This document shows, in pieces, positions 44,315-54,650 of a DNA stretch of 64,000 bases. Made by a program: the position numbers and the translations under genes. Below the pieces are notes generated by a model. That model searched no databases and had not been told where the DNA came from. It was given only the letters and a program-made list of their open reading frames with translations. Position 1 is the first letter of the stretch. Each line of letters starts with the position of its first letter. Source of the stretch: Procambarus clarkii (lineage: Eukaryota > Arthropoda > Malacostraca > Decapoda > Cambaridae); assembly GCF_040958095.1 (NCBI RefSeq), contig NC_091195.1, positions 26,704,381 through 26,768,380 on the forward strand, read 5' to 3'.

Positions 44315-45858
44315 TGAGGCAGCAGCAGCAGCAGCAGCAGGGTGAGGCAGCAGCAGCAGCAGGGTGAGGCAGCAGCAGCAGCAGGGTGAGGCAGCAGCAG
44401 CAGCAGGGTGAGGCAGCAGCAGCAGCAGGGTGAGGCAGCAGCAGCAGCAGGGTGAGGCAGCAGCAGCAGCAGGGTGAGGCAGCAGCAGCAGCAGGGTGAG
44501 GCAGCAGCAGCAGCAGGGTGAGGCAGCAGCAGCAGCAGGGTGAGGCAGCAGCAGCAGCAGGGTGAGGCAGCAGCAGCAGCAGGGTGAGGCAGCAGCAGCA
44601 GCAGGGTGAGGCAGCAGCAGCAGCAGGGTGAGGCAGCAGCAGCAGCAGGGTGAGGCAGCAGCAGCAGCAGGGTGAGGCAGCAGCAGCAGCAGGGTGAGGC
44701 AGCAGCAGCAGCAGGGTGAGGCAGCAGCAGCAGCAGGGTGAGGCAGCAGCAGCAGCAGGGTGAGGCAGCAGCAGCAGCAGGGTGAGGCAGCAGCAGCAGC
44801 AGGGTGAGGCAGCAGCAGCAGCAGGGTGAGGCAGCAGCAGCAGCAGGGTGAGGCAGCAGCAGCAGCAGGGTGAGGCAGCAGCAGCAGCAGCAGCAGGGTG
44901 AGGCAGCAGCAGCAGCAGGGTGAGGCAGCAGCAGCAGCAGCAGCAGGGTGAGGCAGCAGCAACAGGGTGAGGCAGCAGCAGCAGCAGGGTGAGGCAGCAG
45001 CAGCAGCAGGGTGAGGCAGCAGCAGCAGCAGGGTGAGGCAGCAGCAGCAGCAGGGTGAGGCAGCAGCAGCAGCAGGGTGAGGCAGCAGCAGCAGCAGGGT
45101 GAGGCAGCAGCAGCAGGGTGAGCCAGCAGCAGCAGCAGGGTGAGGCAGCAGCAGCAGGGTGAGCCAGCAGCAGCAGCAGGGTGAGCCAGCAGCAGCAGCA
45201 GGGTGAGCCAGCAGCAGCAGGGTGAGGCAGCAGCAGCAGCAGGGTGAGCCAGCAGCAGGGAGAGGCAGCAACAGCAGCAGGGTGAGGCAGCAGCAGCAGG
45301 GTGAGGCAGCAGCAGGGTGAGGCAGCAGCAGCAGCAGGGTGAGGCAGCAGCAGCAGGGTGAGGCAGCAGCAGCAGGGTGAGGCAGCAGCAGCAGCAGGGA
45401 GAGGCAGCAGCAGCAGGGAGAGGCAGCAGTAGCAGCAGGGAGAGGCAGCAGTAGCAGCAGGGAGAGGCAGCAGTAGCAGCAGGGAGAGGCAGCAGTAGCA
45501 GCAGGGAGAGGCAGCAGCAGCAGCAGGGAGAGGCAGCAGCAGCAGCAGGGAGAGGCAGCAGCAGCAGCAGGGAGAGGCAGCAGCAGCCGCAGGGAGAGGC
45601 AACAGCAGCAGGGAGAGGCAGCAGCAGCAGCAGGGAGAGGCAGCAGCAGCAGCAGGGAGAGGCAGCAGCAGCAGCAGCAGCAGGGAGAGGCAGCAGCAGC
45701 AGCAGCAGCAGGGAGAGGCAGCAGCAGCAGCAGCAGGGAGAGGCAGCAGCAGCAGCAGGGAGAGGCAGCAGCAGCGGCAGCAGGGAGAGGCAGCAGCAGC
45801 AGCAGCAGGGAGAGGCAGCAGCAGCAGCAGGGAGAGGCAGCAGCAGCAGGAGGGTGCG
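44315..45858. repeat. CAG-rich compound minisatellite abutting the LPCAT3-like gene
   Basis: Units of 18-27 bp consist of GGGTGAGG or GGGAGAGG plus (CAG)3-6. Variant order is directional. GGGTGAGGC units occupy 44340-45110, and GGGTGAGCC types appear at 45110-45250. GGGAGAGGC types take over from about 45390 to the right end, with AGCAGTAGC at 45425-45500. The array ends about 70 bp before the ATG at 45926. Minus-strand frames of about 560 codons (Leu/Ala/Pro/Cys-rich) are artefacts. Confidence 0.95.
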
Positions 45859-45925
45859 CGCCAACCTGCGCCAGCCCGGGCCCGCCAGACCCGGCCCATC
45901 AGCTGATCGCTCCACAACAACAAAC
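45859..45925 (+). promoter_or_regulatory. Probable TATA-less promoter/5'UTR of the LPCAT3-like gene
   Basis: A GC-rich stretch without a TATA box precedes the start codon. CCCATCAGCTG (about 45896-45906) has an initiator-like TCAG. The ATG context is ACAACAAACATGG, which is favourable. The transcription start cannot be placed from sequence and may lie inside the CAG array. Confidence 0.35.
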
Positions 45926-46028
45926 ATGGCTGAGGCGGCGCCAGATCACGGAACGTTTCTTCAACCTTTTGCCAACTTCCTCGGGGCGCCGGAGCCGGCA
46001 CTGCGGCTCCTCATATCCATACTCATAG
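45926..46028 (+). CDS. LPCAT3: LPCAT3/MBOAT5-like lysophospholipid acyltransferase, exon 1
   Basis: The exon encodes MAEAAPDHGTFLQPFANFLG, then APEPALRLLISILI plus the first base of a Gly codon, and ends at ATAG|GTAATG (phase 1). The phrase LGA-x-E-x-ALRL-I-S-I matches the N-terminus of animal LPCAT3 (MBOAT5). That is an ER multi-pass membrane enzyme that re-acylates lysophosphatidylcholine and related lysophospholipids in the Lands cycle (family knowledge). The hydrophobic RLLISILIG starts the first membrane segment, completed by exon 2. The following intron is about 12.8 kb and is almost entirely repeats. The gene name is by orthology inference; invertebrate members are also called nessy/MBOAT5. 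Confidence 0.85.
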
Positions 46029-46184
46029 GTAATGAGGCGGGCGTGAGGGTGGTGAGGGTGAGGCCGCCCGCTGAGGCCCGCAAAGTGAGGTTTGGGCGCT
46101 CCAAGTGAGGCCGGGATGAGGTGTGGGAGCCCGCACCTCACTACGGTTCCAACTCTTTTTTTTTTCCTGTCACGGGGCCGCGTG

Positions 46185-46387
46185 TGTGGCCACGGTGGTG
46201 CATGTGTGGCCACGGTGGTGCGTGTGTGGCCACGGTGGTGCGTGTGTGGCCACGGTGGTGCGTGTGTGGCCACGGTGGTGCGTGTGTGGCCACGGTGGTG
46301 CGTGTGTGGCCACGGTGGTGCGTGTGTGGCCACGGTGGTGCGTGTGTGGCCACGGTGGTGCGTGTGTGGCCACGGTGGTGCGTGTAA
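46185..46387. repeat. 20 bp minisatellite (about 10 units), interrupted by LINEs
   Basis: The unit CGTGTGTGGCCACGGTGGTG starts about 155 bp after the exon 1 donor. Remnants of the same array continue at 47739-47821 and at 52694-52775, so retrotransposons have split it. Open frames on both strands (VWPRWCVCGHGG on plus, HAPPWPHTHHRG on minus) are artefacts. Confidence 0.95.
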
Positions 46388-47738
46388 TTACCTAAGTAAT
46401 TACCTAAGTGTAGTTACAGGATGAGAGCTACGCTCGTGGTGTCCCGTCTTCCCAGCACTCTTTGTCATATAACGCTTTGAAACTACTGACGGTCTTGGCC
46501 TCCACCACCTTCTCACTTAACTTGTTCCAACCGTCTACCACTCTATTTGCGAAGGTGAATTTTCTTATATTTCTTCGGCATCTGTGTTTAGCTAGTTTAA
46601 ATCTATGGCCTCTTGTTCTTGAAATTCCAGGTCTCAGGAAGTCTTCCCTGTCGATTTTATCAATTCCTGTAACTATTTTGTATGTAGTGATCATATCACC
46701 TCTTTTTCTTCTGTCTTCTAGTTTTGGCATATTTAATGCTTCTAACCTCTCCTCGTAGCTCTTGCCCTTCAGTTCTGGGAGCCACTTAGTAGCATGTCTT
46801 TGCACCTTTTCCAGTTTGTTGATGTGCTTCTTAAGATATGGGCACCACACAACAGCTGCATATTCTAGCTTTGGCCTAACAAAAGTCATGAACAATTTCT
46901 TTAGTATATCGCCATCCATGTATTTAAATGCAATTCTGAAGTTAGAAAGCATAGCATAGGCTCCTTGCACAATATTCTTTATGTGGTCCTCAGGTGATAG
47001 TTTTCTATCTAGAACCACTCCTAGATCTCTTTCTTTATCAGAATTCTTTAAAGATTTCTCACATAATATATAGGTTGTGTGGGGTCTATGTTCTCCTATT
47101 CCACATTCCATAACATGACATTTATTAACATTAAATTCCATTTGCCAAGTGGTGCTCCATATACTTATTTTGTCCAGGTCTTCTTGAAGGGCATGACAGT
47201 CATCTAAATTTCTTATCCTTCCTATTATCTTAGCATCATCAGCAAACATGTTCATATAATTCTGTATACCAACTGGTAGATCATTTATGTACACAATAAA
47301 CATCACTGGTGCAAGAACTGAACCCTGTGGTACTCCACTTGTGACATTTCTCCATTCTGATACATTGCCTCTGATTACTGCCCTCATTTTTCTATCAGTC
47401 AGAAAATTTTTCATCCATGATAGAAGCTTACCTGTCACCCCTCCAATATTTTCCAGTTTCCAGAACAACCTCTTATGTGGAACTCTGTCGAAAGCCTTTT
47501 TTAGGTCCAGATAGATGCAGTCAACCCAACCATCTCTTTCCTGTAATATCTCTGTGGCTCGATCATAGAAACTGAGTAAATTCGATACACAGGATCTTCC
47601 AGATCGAAAACCATACTGTCTGTCTGATATTATATCATTTCTCTCTAGGTGTTCTACCCATTTAGTTTTGATTAGTTTTTCCAATACTTTCACTATTACA
47701 CTTGTCAATGATACAGGTCTATAATTGAGGGCCACGTA
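46388..47738 (-). mobile_element. LINE 'A', 5'-truncated copy, minus strand
   Basis: The minus strand is open from the RT block NYRPVSLTSVIVKVLEKLIK (about 47730) through [80 protein letters not shown] and the C-terminal KALYDKECWEDGTPRA, stop (about 46428). The catalytic F-A-D-D is intact and there is no frame break, so the insertion is young. The 3' end carries a short tandem of TAATTACCTAAG. It is inserted within the GGCCACGG minisatellite. Confidence 0.95.
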
Positions 47739-47821
47739 TAATGTGTGGCCACGGTGGTGCGTGTGTGGCCACGGTGGTGCGTGTGTGGCCACGGTGGTGC
47801 GTGTGTGGCCACGGGGCTGCA
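47739..47821. repeat. Continuation of the 20 bp GGCCACGG minisatellite
   Basis: About four units, the last ending GGCCACGGGGCTGCATG, between two LINE insertions. Confidence 0.9.
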
Positions 47822-49189
47822 TGTACTCACCTAATTGTGCTTGCGGGGGTTGAGCTTTGGCTCTTTGGTCCCGCCTCTCAACTGTCAATCAACAGGTGTA
47901 CAGGTTTCTGAGCCTATTGGGCTCTATCATATTTACACTTGAAACTGTGTATGGAGTCAGCCTCCACCACATCACTTCCTAGTGCATTCCATTTATTAAC
48001 TACTCTGACACTGAAAAAATTCTTTCTAACGTCTCTGTGGCTCATCTGGGTACTAAGTTTCCACCTGTGTCCCCTTGTTCGTGTCCCACCCGTGCTGAAG
48101 AGTTTGTCTTTGTCCACCCTGTCAATTCCCCTGAGAATTTTGTAGGTGGTTATCATGTCTCCCCTTACTCTTCTGTTTTCCAGGGATGTGAGGTTCAGCT
48201 CCTTTAGCCTTTCCTCGTAGCTCAATCCTCTCAGTTCCGGGACGAGCCTGGTGGCATACCGCTGAATCTTCTCTAACTTTGTCTTGTGTTTAACTAGGTG
48301 TGTGGGGGGCCTCGTAGCCTGGTGGATAGCGCGCAGGATTCGTAATTCTGTGCTGCGGGTTCGATTCCCGCACGAGGCAGAAACAAATGGGCAAAAGTTT
48401 CTTTCACCCTGAATGCCCCTGTTACCTAGCAGTAAATAGGTACCTGGGAGTTAGTCAGCTGGCTTCCTGGGGGTGGAGGCCTGGTCGAGGACCGGGCCGC
48501 GGGGACACTAAAGCCCCGAAATCATCTCAAGATAACCTCAAGATAGGTATGGACTTCAGGCTGGAGCTGCATTCTCCAGGATTGGTCTGACATAAGTGGT
48601 ATACAGGGTTCTGAAAGATTCCTTACACAAGTTTCTGAAGGCAGTTCTTATGTTGGTCAGTCTAGCATATGCCGCTGATGATATTCTTTTGATGTGGGCC
48701 TCTGGGGACAGGTTCGTGTGATATCAACCCCCAGATCCTTCTCTCTATTTGATTCTTGCAGGATTTCCCCTCCCAGATGATACCTTGTGTTCAGCCTCCT
48801 GCTCCCTTCGCCTAATTTCATCACCTTACACTTTCCAGAGTTGAACTTCAGCAGCCATTTTCTAGACCATTCCTCCAGTTTATCCAGGTCATCCTGTAGT
48901 CTCTGTCTATCTTCATCCGTCTTGATTCTTCTCATAATGTTTGCATCATCAGCAAACATCGAGAGGAATGAGTCTATACCCTCTGGAAGATCGTTCACAT
49001 ATATTAGAAACAGGATGGGTCCAAGTACTGAGCCCTGTGGGACTCCGCTGGTGACATCTCGCCACTCTGATGTCTCCCCCCTCACCGTTACTCGCTGTTT
49101 CCTGTTGCTTAAGTACTCCCTTATCCACTGGAGCACCTTCCCTTTTACTCCTGCCTGTTGCTCCAACTTTTTTAACAGCCTTTTATGTA
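47822..49189 (-). mobile_element. LINE 'B', minus strand, split by an S1 SINE
   Basis: The left part (47822-48302) encodes the C-terminus MSYEERLKELNLTSLENRRV, RGDMITTYKILRGIDRVDKD and FKCKYDRAQ, stop. The right part (48547-49189) encodes [60 protein letters not shown] and KWLLKFNSGKCKVMKLGEGS. A single-base difference in the I-T-P-N-L-S-P region (about 48715) shifts the frame. The SINE at 48306-48546 sits between the two parts. The copy is 5'-truncated at 49189 where LINE A' begins. Confidence 0.9.
48306..48546 (+). mobile_element. SINE family S1 with CGT-type tRNA head, inserted in LINE B
   Basis: The head GCCTCGTAGCCTGGTGGATA...GCACGAGGC folds as a full cloverleaf. It has a 7 bp acceptor stem, loop TTCGTAA on stem CAGGA/TTCTG, and T-arm GCGGGTTCGATTCCCGC. 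Anticodon position reads CGT. The S1 body and tail CATCTCAAGATAACCTCAAG follow. LINE sequence resumes on both sides. Confidence 0.9.
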
Positions 49190-52100
49190 ATTACCTAAGT
49201 GTAATTACCTAAGTGTAGTTACAGGATGAGAGCTACGCTCGTGGTGTCCCGTCTTCCCAGCACTCTTTGTCATATAACGCTTTGAAACTACTGACGGTCT
49301 TGGCCTCCACCACCTTCTCACTTAACTTGTTCCAACCGTCTACCGCTCTATTTGCGAAGGTGAATTTTCTTATATTTCTTCGGCATCTGTGTTTAGCTAG
49401 TTTAAATCTATGACCTCTTGTTCTTGAAGTTCCAGGTCTCAGGAAGTCTTCCCTGTCGATTTTATCAATTCCTGTTACTATTTTGTACGTAGTGATCATA
49501 TCACCTCTTTTTCTTCTGTCTACTAGTTTTGGCATATTTAATGCTTCTAACCTCTCCTCGTAGCTCTTGCCCTTCAGTTCTGGGAGCCACTTAGTAGCAT
49601 GTCTTTGCACCTTTTCTAGTTTGTTGATGTGCTTCTTAAGATATGGGCACCACACAACAGCTGCATATTCTAGCTTTGGCCTAACAAAAGTCATGAACAA
49701 TTTCTTTAGTATATCGCCATCCATGTATTTAAATGCAATTCTGAAGTTAGAAAGCATTGCATAGGCTCCTTGCACAATATTCTTTATGTGGTCCTCAGGT
49801 GATAGTTTTCTATCTAGAACCACTCCTAGATCTCTTTCTTTATCAGAATTCTTTAAAGATTTCTCACATAATATATAGGTTGTGCAACCCGTTCTCGCAA
49901 TTTCAATAAGTCAATATTGACTTATTAAATATGTGCATAGGTGACATACTTAACATAATAGATACCCTTAAAAAGATTCATAGAAAACACCGACCTTACC
50001 TAACCTTGTTAGTATCTTAAGATAAGCATCTTATTGCTTCGTAATTACAATTATTACCTAACCTATAATAGGTATAGGTTAAGTAATAATTGTAAATACG
50101 AAGCAATAAGATGCTTATCTTAAGATACTAACAAGGTTAGGTAAGGTCGGTGTTTTCTATGAATCTTTTTAAGGGTATCTATTATGTTTAGTATATCACC
50201 TGTGCACGTAGTTAATAAGTCAATATTGACTTTACGAATTTGCGAGAACGGGTTGGGTTGTGTGGGGTCTATGTTCTCCTATTCCACATTCCATAACATG
50301 ACATTTATTAACATTAAATTCCATTTGCCAAGTGGTGCTCCATATACTTATTTTGTCCAGGTCTTCTTGAAGGGCATGACAATCATCTAAATTTCTTATC
50401 CTTCCTATTATCTTAGCATCATCAGCAAACATGTTCATATAATTCTGTATACCAACTGGTAGATCATTTATGTACACAATAAACATCACTGGTGCAAGAA
50501 CTGAACCCTGTGGTACTCCACTTGTGACATTTCTCCATTCCGATACATTGCCTCTGATTACTGCCCTCATTTTTCTATCAGTCAGAAAATTTTTCATCCA
50601 TGATAGAAGCTTACCTGTCACCCCTCCAATATTTTCCAGTTTCCAGAACAACCTCTTATGTGGAACTCTGTCGAAAGCCTTTTTTAGGTCCAGATAGATG
50701 CAGTCAACCCAACCATCTCTTTCCTGTAATATCTCTGTGGCCCGATCATAGAAACTGAGTAAATTCGATACACAGGATCTTCCTGATCGAAAACCATACT
50801 GTCTGTCTGATATTATATCATTTCTCTCCAGGTGTTCTACCCATTTAGTTTTGATTAGCTTTTCCAATACTTTCACTATTACACTTGTCAATGATACAGG
50901 TCTATAATTGAGGGGGTCTTCCCTGCTGCCACTTTTGTAGATTGGAACTATGTTAGCCTGTTTCCACATGTCTGCTACGATTCCTGTACACAGGAATGCC
51001 TGAAAGATCAGGTGAAGTGGAATGCTGAGCTCAGATGCACATTCTCTCAGAACCCATGTTGAAACGCCATCTGGGCCAGCTGCTTTGTTCCTCCCGAGCT
51101 CCTTTAGCATATTTTCCACTTCATCTCTAGACACCTCTATCCGCTCTATGTTGTTCTCTGGAATTCTTATTGTGTCTGGTTCTCTGAAGATTTCATTTTG
51201 TACAAACACACTTTGGAACTTTTCATTTAATGTTTCACACATTTCCTTTTCATTTTCCGTGAATCTGTTTCCCATTTTCAACCTCTGGATATTATCCTTT
51301 ACCTGCAATTTGTTGTTTATGAATTTGAAGAATAGGCCCGGTTCTGTTTTACATTTATCTGCTATCCCTTTTTCAAAATTTCTTTCTGCCTCTCTCCTTA
51401 CTGCTGTATAGTTGTTTCTCGCATCTTTGTATCGCTGGTATGTTTGGGGGTTTGGCCTCTTCCTATACTGATTCCATTTTTGTGTCTTTTGGTCTCTTGC
51501 CCTCTCACAATTTCTGTCGAACCAATCCTGTTTTCTGGCCCTGCATCTCTGTTTTGGTATGAATGTTTGTGTGCCTTCCTCGTATAGTTTTAAAAATTTG
51601 GCATACATTTCATTTACTTCCCTACCTAGCAACAATTCTGTCCAATTACACTCATTAAAAAAATTTCGAAGTTCCCCATAGTTGCCTCTCCTTAAATCGA
51701 GTTTATCAACTGTTTCAATGTCCCCATTTTCTTCTAGATGATATCTTAAAGCATATTTAATGTCTAACAGGACGTGATCACTCTTTCCCAAGGAAGGAAG
51801 GTACTGGATGTCAAAAATCTCTTCTTCTTTCCTGGTGAATACTAGATCCAGTACTGACGGTACATCTCCTTCCCTCATTCTTGTGGCTTGCTTTATGTGT
51901 TGATACAAGAATGTCTCCAGAATGAGGTTCACAAATCTGCATGTCCAAAAGTCCTCCGTTCTTGCTTCATAGGCCTCCCAGTCTATTGCTCTAAAGTTGA
52001 AGTCCCCCAGTATCAACAGTCGTGATTTATCTTTATCTGCTTGTACAATAATGTCTCTCATGACCATTATGAGGCCCTCTCGTTTGTCATCCAGTTCTTC

Positions 52101-52693
52101 CTTTGTCCACGTGTTGCTTGCTGGTGGGCTGTAGGTATTTACAATTATCAGCTTATCATCCTGATTCCAGACCTGCAATGCCATTATGTCAATATCTCGA
52201 GGGTTTTCAAATATTAACTCTTTTACCTTCAGGTGTTTTTTCACCAGTACAGCCACTCCTCCTCCCTTCCTAGTTTTCCTGTCACGTCTCCAAACAGAGT
52301 AGCCTCTTGGGAATATGACTTCATTTATTATATTTCCTTCAAGTTTCGTCTCTGATAATGCAACAATATCTGGGACCCTAAGCTGGATTATATCTTGCAA
52401 CTCCAAAGTTTTTGACCTCACTCCATCTATGTTGGTATATACAATTTTCAGGAACATGTTCCCTTTTCCTTTGCTCTTTACTCCCCTTTCCACTACTGAT
52501 CTTGTTGCTTTGTTTTTATGTACCATTTCACAAGCTTTCCAGTCCCTGTCACTTTGTAAAAAAAAGAATTTCTGTCTTCTTCATTTCTATCCCCATTTAG
52601 ACGTTTTGCCTCAATTAGGTTCATTTTCAGCTTTTCTCTGTCTTCCTTGGAGAGGTCTTGTCTTATTGACCACCTTATTGACTTATATTGATA
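49190..52693 (-). mobile_element. LINE 'A', nearly complete copy, minus strand, split by a MITE
   Basis: ORF2 starts at 52526 on the minus strand. It has an endonuclease domain (TNIDGVRSKTLELQDII, ALSETKLEGN, ILGDFNFRAIDWE, GKSDHVLLDI) and a linker NKAAGPDGVSTWVLRECASE. The RT follows, with LKKAFDRVPH, VPQGSVLAPV and FADDAKIIG. The C-terminal 196 residues resume at 49823-49233 after the MITE at 49885-50255. Just upstream, a minus-strand frame ending at 52493 (SIRQDLSKEDREKLKMNLIE through WYIKTKQQDQ) looks like the end of ORF1, overlapping the ORF2 start by about 34 bp. The 5' end is truncated in ORF1 at about 52693. Apart from the MITE no break in ORF2 is seen. Placement near CR1/L2-type LINEs is by motif only. 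Confidence 0.95.
49885..50255. mobile_element. 371 bp near-perfect palindromic MITE inside LINE A
   Basis: The termini are CAACCCGTTCTCGCAA and its inverse. Long arms include TCAATATTGACTTA, AACACCGACCTTACCTAACC and AGCATCTTATTGCTTCG, giving nearly the whole element as one inverted repeat centred at about 50070. The target GGTTGTG is duplicated (49878-49884 and 50256-50262). The uninterrupted LINE sequence at about 47075-47095 confirms the empty site. No coding capacity. Confidence 0.95.
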
Positions 52694-52775
52694 TGTGTGG
52701 CCACGGTGGTGCATGTGCGGCCACGGGGCCGCATGTGCGTCCATGGTGCCGCATGTGTGGCCAGTGTTGGCTGCC
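52694..52775. repeat. Distal remnant of the GGCCACGG minisatellite
   Basis: Four diverged units (GTGTGGCCACGGTGGTGCAT, GTGCGGCCACGGGGCCGCAT, GTGCGTCCATGGTGCCGCAT). They mark the right flank of the insertions that split the array. Confidence 0.85.
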
Positions 52776-52781
52776 AGGTGT

Positions 52782-53696
52782 ACTCGCCAAGTTGTGTTTG
52801 CGGGGGTTGAGCTCTGGCTCTTTGGTCCCGCCTCTCAACTGTCAATCAACTGGTGTACAGGTTCCTGAGCCTATTGGGCTCTATCATATCTACACTTGAA
52901 ACTGTGTATGGAGTCAGCCTCCACCACATCACTGCCTAATGCATTTCACCTGTTAACTACTCCCACACTGAAAAATTCTTTCTAACGTATCTGTGGCTCA
53001 TCTGGGTACTCGGTTTTCACTTGTGTCCCTTTGTTCGTGTCCCACCAGTGCTAAAGAGTTCGTCGTTGTCTACCCTGTCAATTCCCCTGAGAATTTTGTA
53101 GGTGGTTGTCATGTCTCCCCTTACTCTTCTGTTTTCCAGGGATGTGAGGTTCAGCTCCCTTAGCCTTTCCTCGTAGCTCATTCCTCTCAGTTCCGGGACC
53201 AGTCTGGTGGCATACCTTTGTATCTTCTCTAACTTTGTCTTGTGTTTAACTAGGTATGGACTCCAGGCTGGAGCTGCATACTCGTGGATTGGTCTTACAT
53301 AAGTGGTGTACAGGGTCCTGAACGATTCTTTACACAAGTTTCTAAAGGCAGTTCTTATATTGGCCAGTCTAGCATATGTCGCTGATGATATCGTTTTGAT
53401 GTGGGCCTCTGGGGACAGGTTTTGTGTGATATCGACCCCAGATCTTTCTCTCTATTTGACTCCTGTAGGATTTCACTTCCCAGATGGTACCTTGTGTTTA
53501 GCCTTCTGCTCCCTTTGCCTAATTTCATTACTTTACACTTTCCTGAGTTGAACTTTAACAGCCATTTTGTAGACCATTCCTCCAGTTTGTCCAGGTAGTC
53601 CTGTAGTCTCTGTCTATCTTCATCTGTTTTGATTCTTCTCATAATTTTTGCATCGTCAGCAAACATTGAGTGAAATGAGTCTATACCCTCTGGAAG
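52782..53696 (-). mobile_element. LINE 'B' copy, minus strand
   Basis: It encodes CKESFRTLYTTYVRPIHEYA through RGDMTTTYKILRGIDRVDND (53337-53017) and FADDAKIMRRIKTDEDRQRL to LNTRYHLGSEILQESNREKD (53700-53450). There is a frame break in the I-T-P region and another near the C-terminus. The 5' end is lost at the inverted-repeat element at 53697. Confidence 0.9.
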
Positions 53697-53930
53697 GTGA
53701 ACAAATCCACAAGGGCCGTGACAAGGATTCAAACCTGCGTCCGGGAACATCCCAGACACTGCCTTAATCAACTGAGCTACGGCAGGGTTAAAAGAGTTGA
53801 AACCGAAGTTCTACTGAACTTACTGGATCCCGTAGCCTCTCCAAGGCACACACCAGGATTTTACACAACCCCTTTACACAAATTTTACACGGCCCTTGTG
53901 AATTTGTTCATTTGATGCATCACGTTAGTG
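53697..53930. mobile_element. Inverted-repeat element with tRNA-like ends, copy 2
   Basis: The left end reads TGAACAAATCCACAAGGGCC and is followed by GATTCAAACCTGCGTCCGGG and TAATCAACTGAGCTACGGCAG, a minus-strand tRNA-like segment. The right end ACGGCCCTTGTGAATTTGTTC is the inverse of the left terminus. Inverted sequence is shorter than in the copy at 19122-19499. Confidence 0.7.
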
Positions 53931-53937
53931 TGATCTC

Positions 53938-54650
53938 TGTACTCACCTAGTTGTGCTTGCGGGGGTTGAGCTCTGGCTCTTTGGTCCCGCCTCTCAACTG
54001 TCAATCAACAGGTGTACAGGTTCCTGAGCCTATTGGGCTCTATCATATCTACACTTGAAACTGTGTATGGAGTCAGCCTCCACCACATCACTTCCTAATG
54101 CATTCCATTTGTCAACCACTCTGACACTAAAAAAGTTCTTTCTAATATCTCTGTGGCTCATTTGGGCACTCAGTTTCCACCTGTGTCCCCTTGTGTTAAA
54201 CAGCCTGTCTTTATCAACCCTGTCAATTCCCTTGAGGATCTTGAATGTGGTGATCATGTCCCCCCTAACTCTTCTGTCTTCCAACGAAGTGAGGTTTAAT
54301 TCCCGTAGTCTCATCTCGTAGCTAATACCTCTCAGCTCGGGTACTAGTCTGGTGGCAAACCTTTGATCCTTTTCCATTTTAGTCTTATGCTTGACTAGAT
54401 ATGGACTCCATGCTGGTGCCGCATACTCCAGGATTGGTCTGACATATGTGGTATATAATGTTCTGAAAGATTCCTTACACAAGTTTCTAAAGGCCGTTCT
54501 TATGTTAGCCAACCTGGCATATGCTGCTGCTGTTATCCTCTTGATGTGAGCATCAGGGGACAGGTCTGGCGTGATATCAACCCCCAGGTCTTTCTCTCTC
54601 TCAGACTCTTGAAGTATTTCATCTCCCAAGTGATAAAGCGCCCTTACATC
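53938..54650 (-). mobile_element. LINE 'B' copy, minus strand
   Basis: The minus-strand frame 54660-54030 is continuous: LGDEILQESEREKDLGVDIT, PDLSPDAHIKRITAAAYARL, TTYVRPILEYAAPAWSPYLV and, after a small in-frame deletion (GHRWK preceded by FNTR), FKCRYDRAQ, stop. It breaks off at the hairpin at 54640-54682. Confidence 0.9.

Noticed and set aside
44275-46001. Cys/Leu/Ala/Pro-rich minus-strand frames of over 500 codons
   Set aside because: They are the reverse reading of CAG-rich units and run into the promoter and first exon of the plus-strand LPCAT3-like gene.
48306-48378. Functional tRNA gene (cloverleaf with CGT anticodon position)
   Set aside because: It is continuous with the S1 SINE body and tail and shared by other SINE copies, so it is a SINE head and not an isolated tRNA gene.
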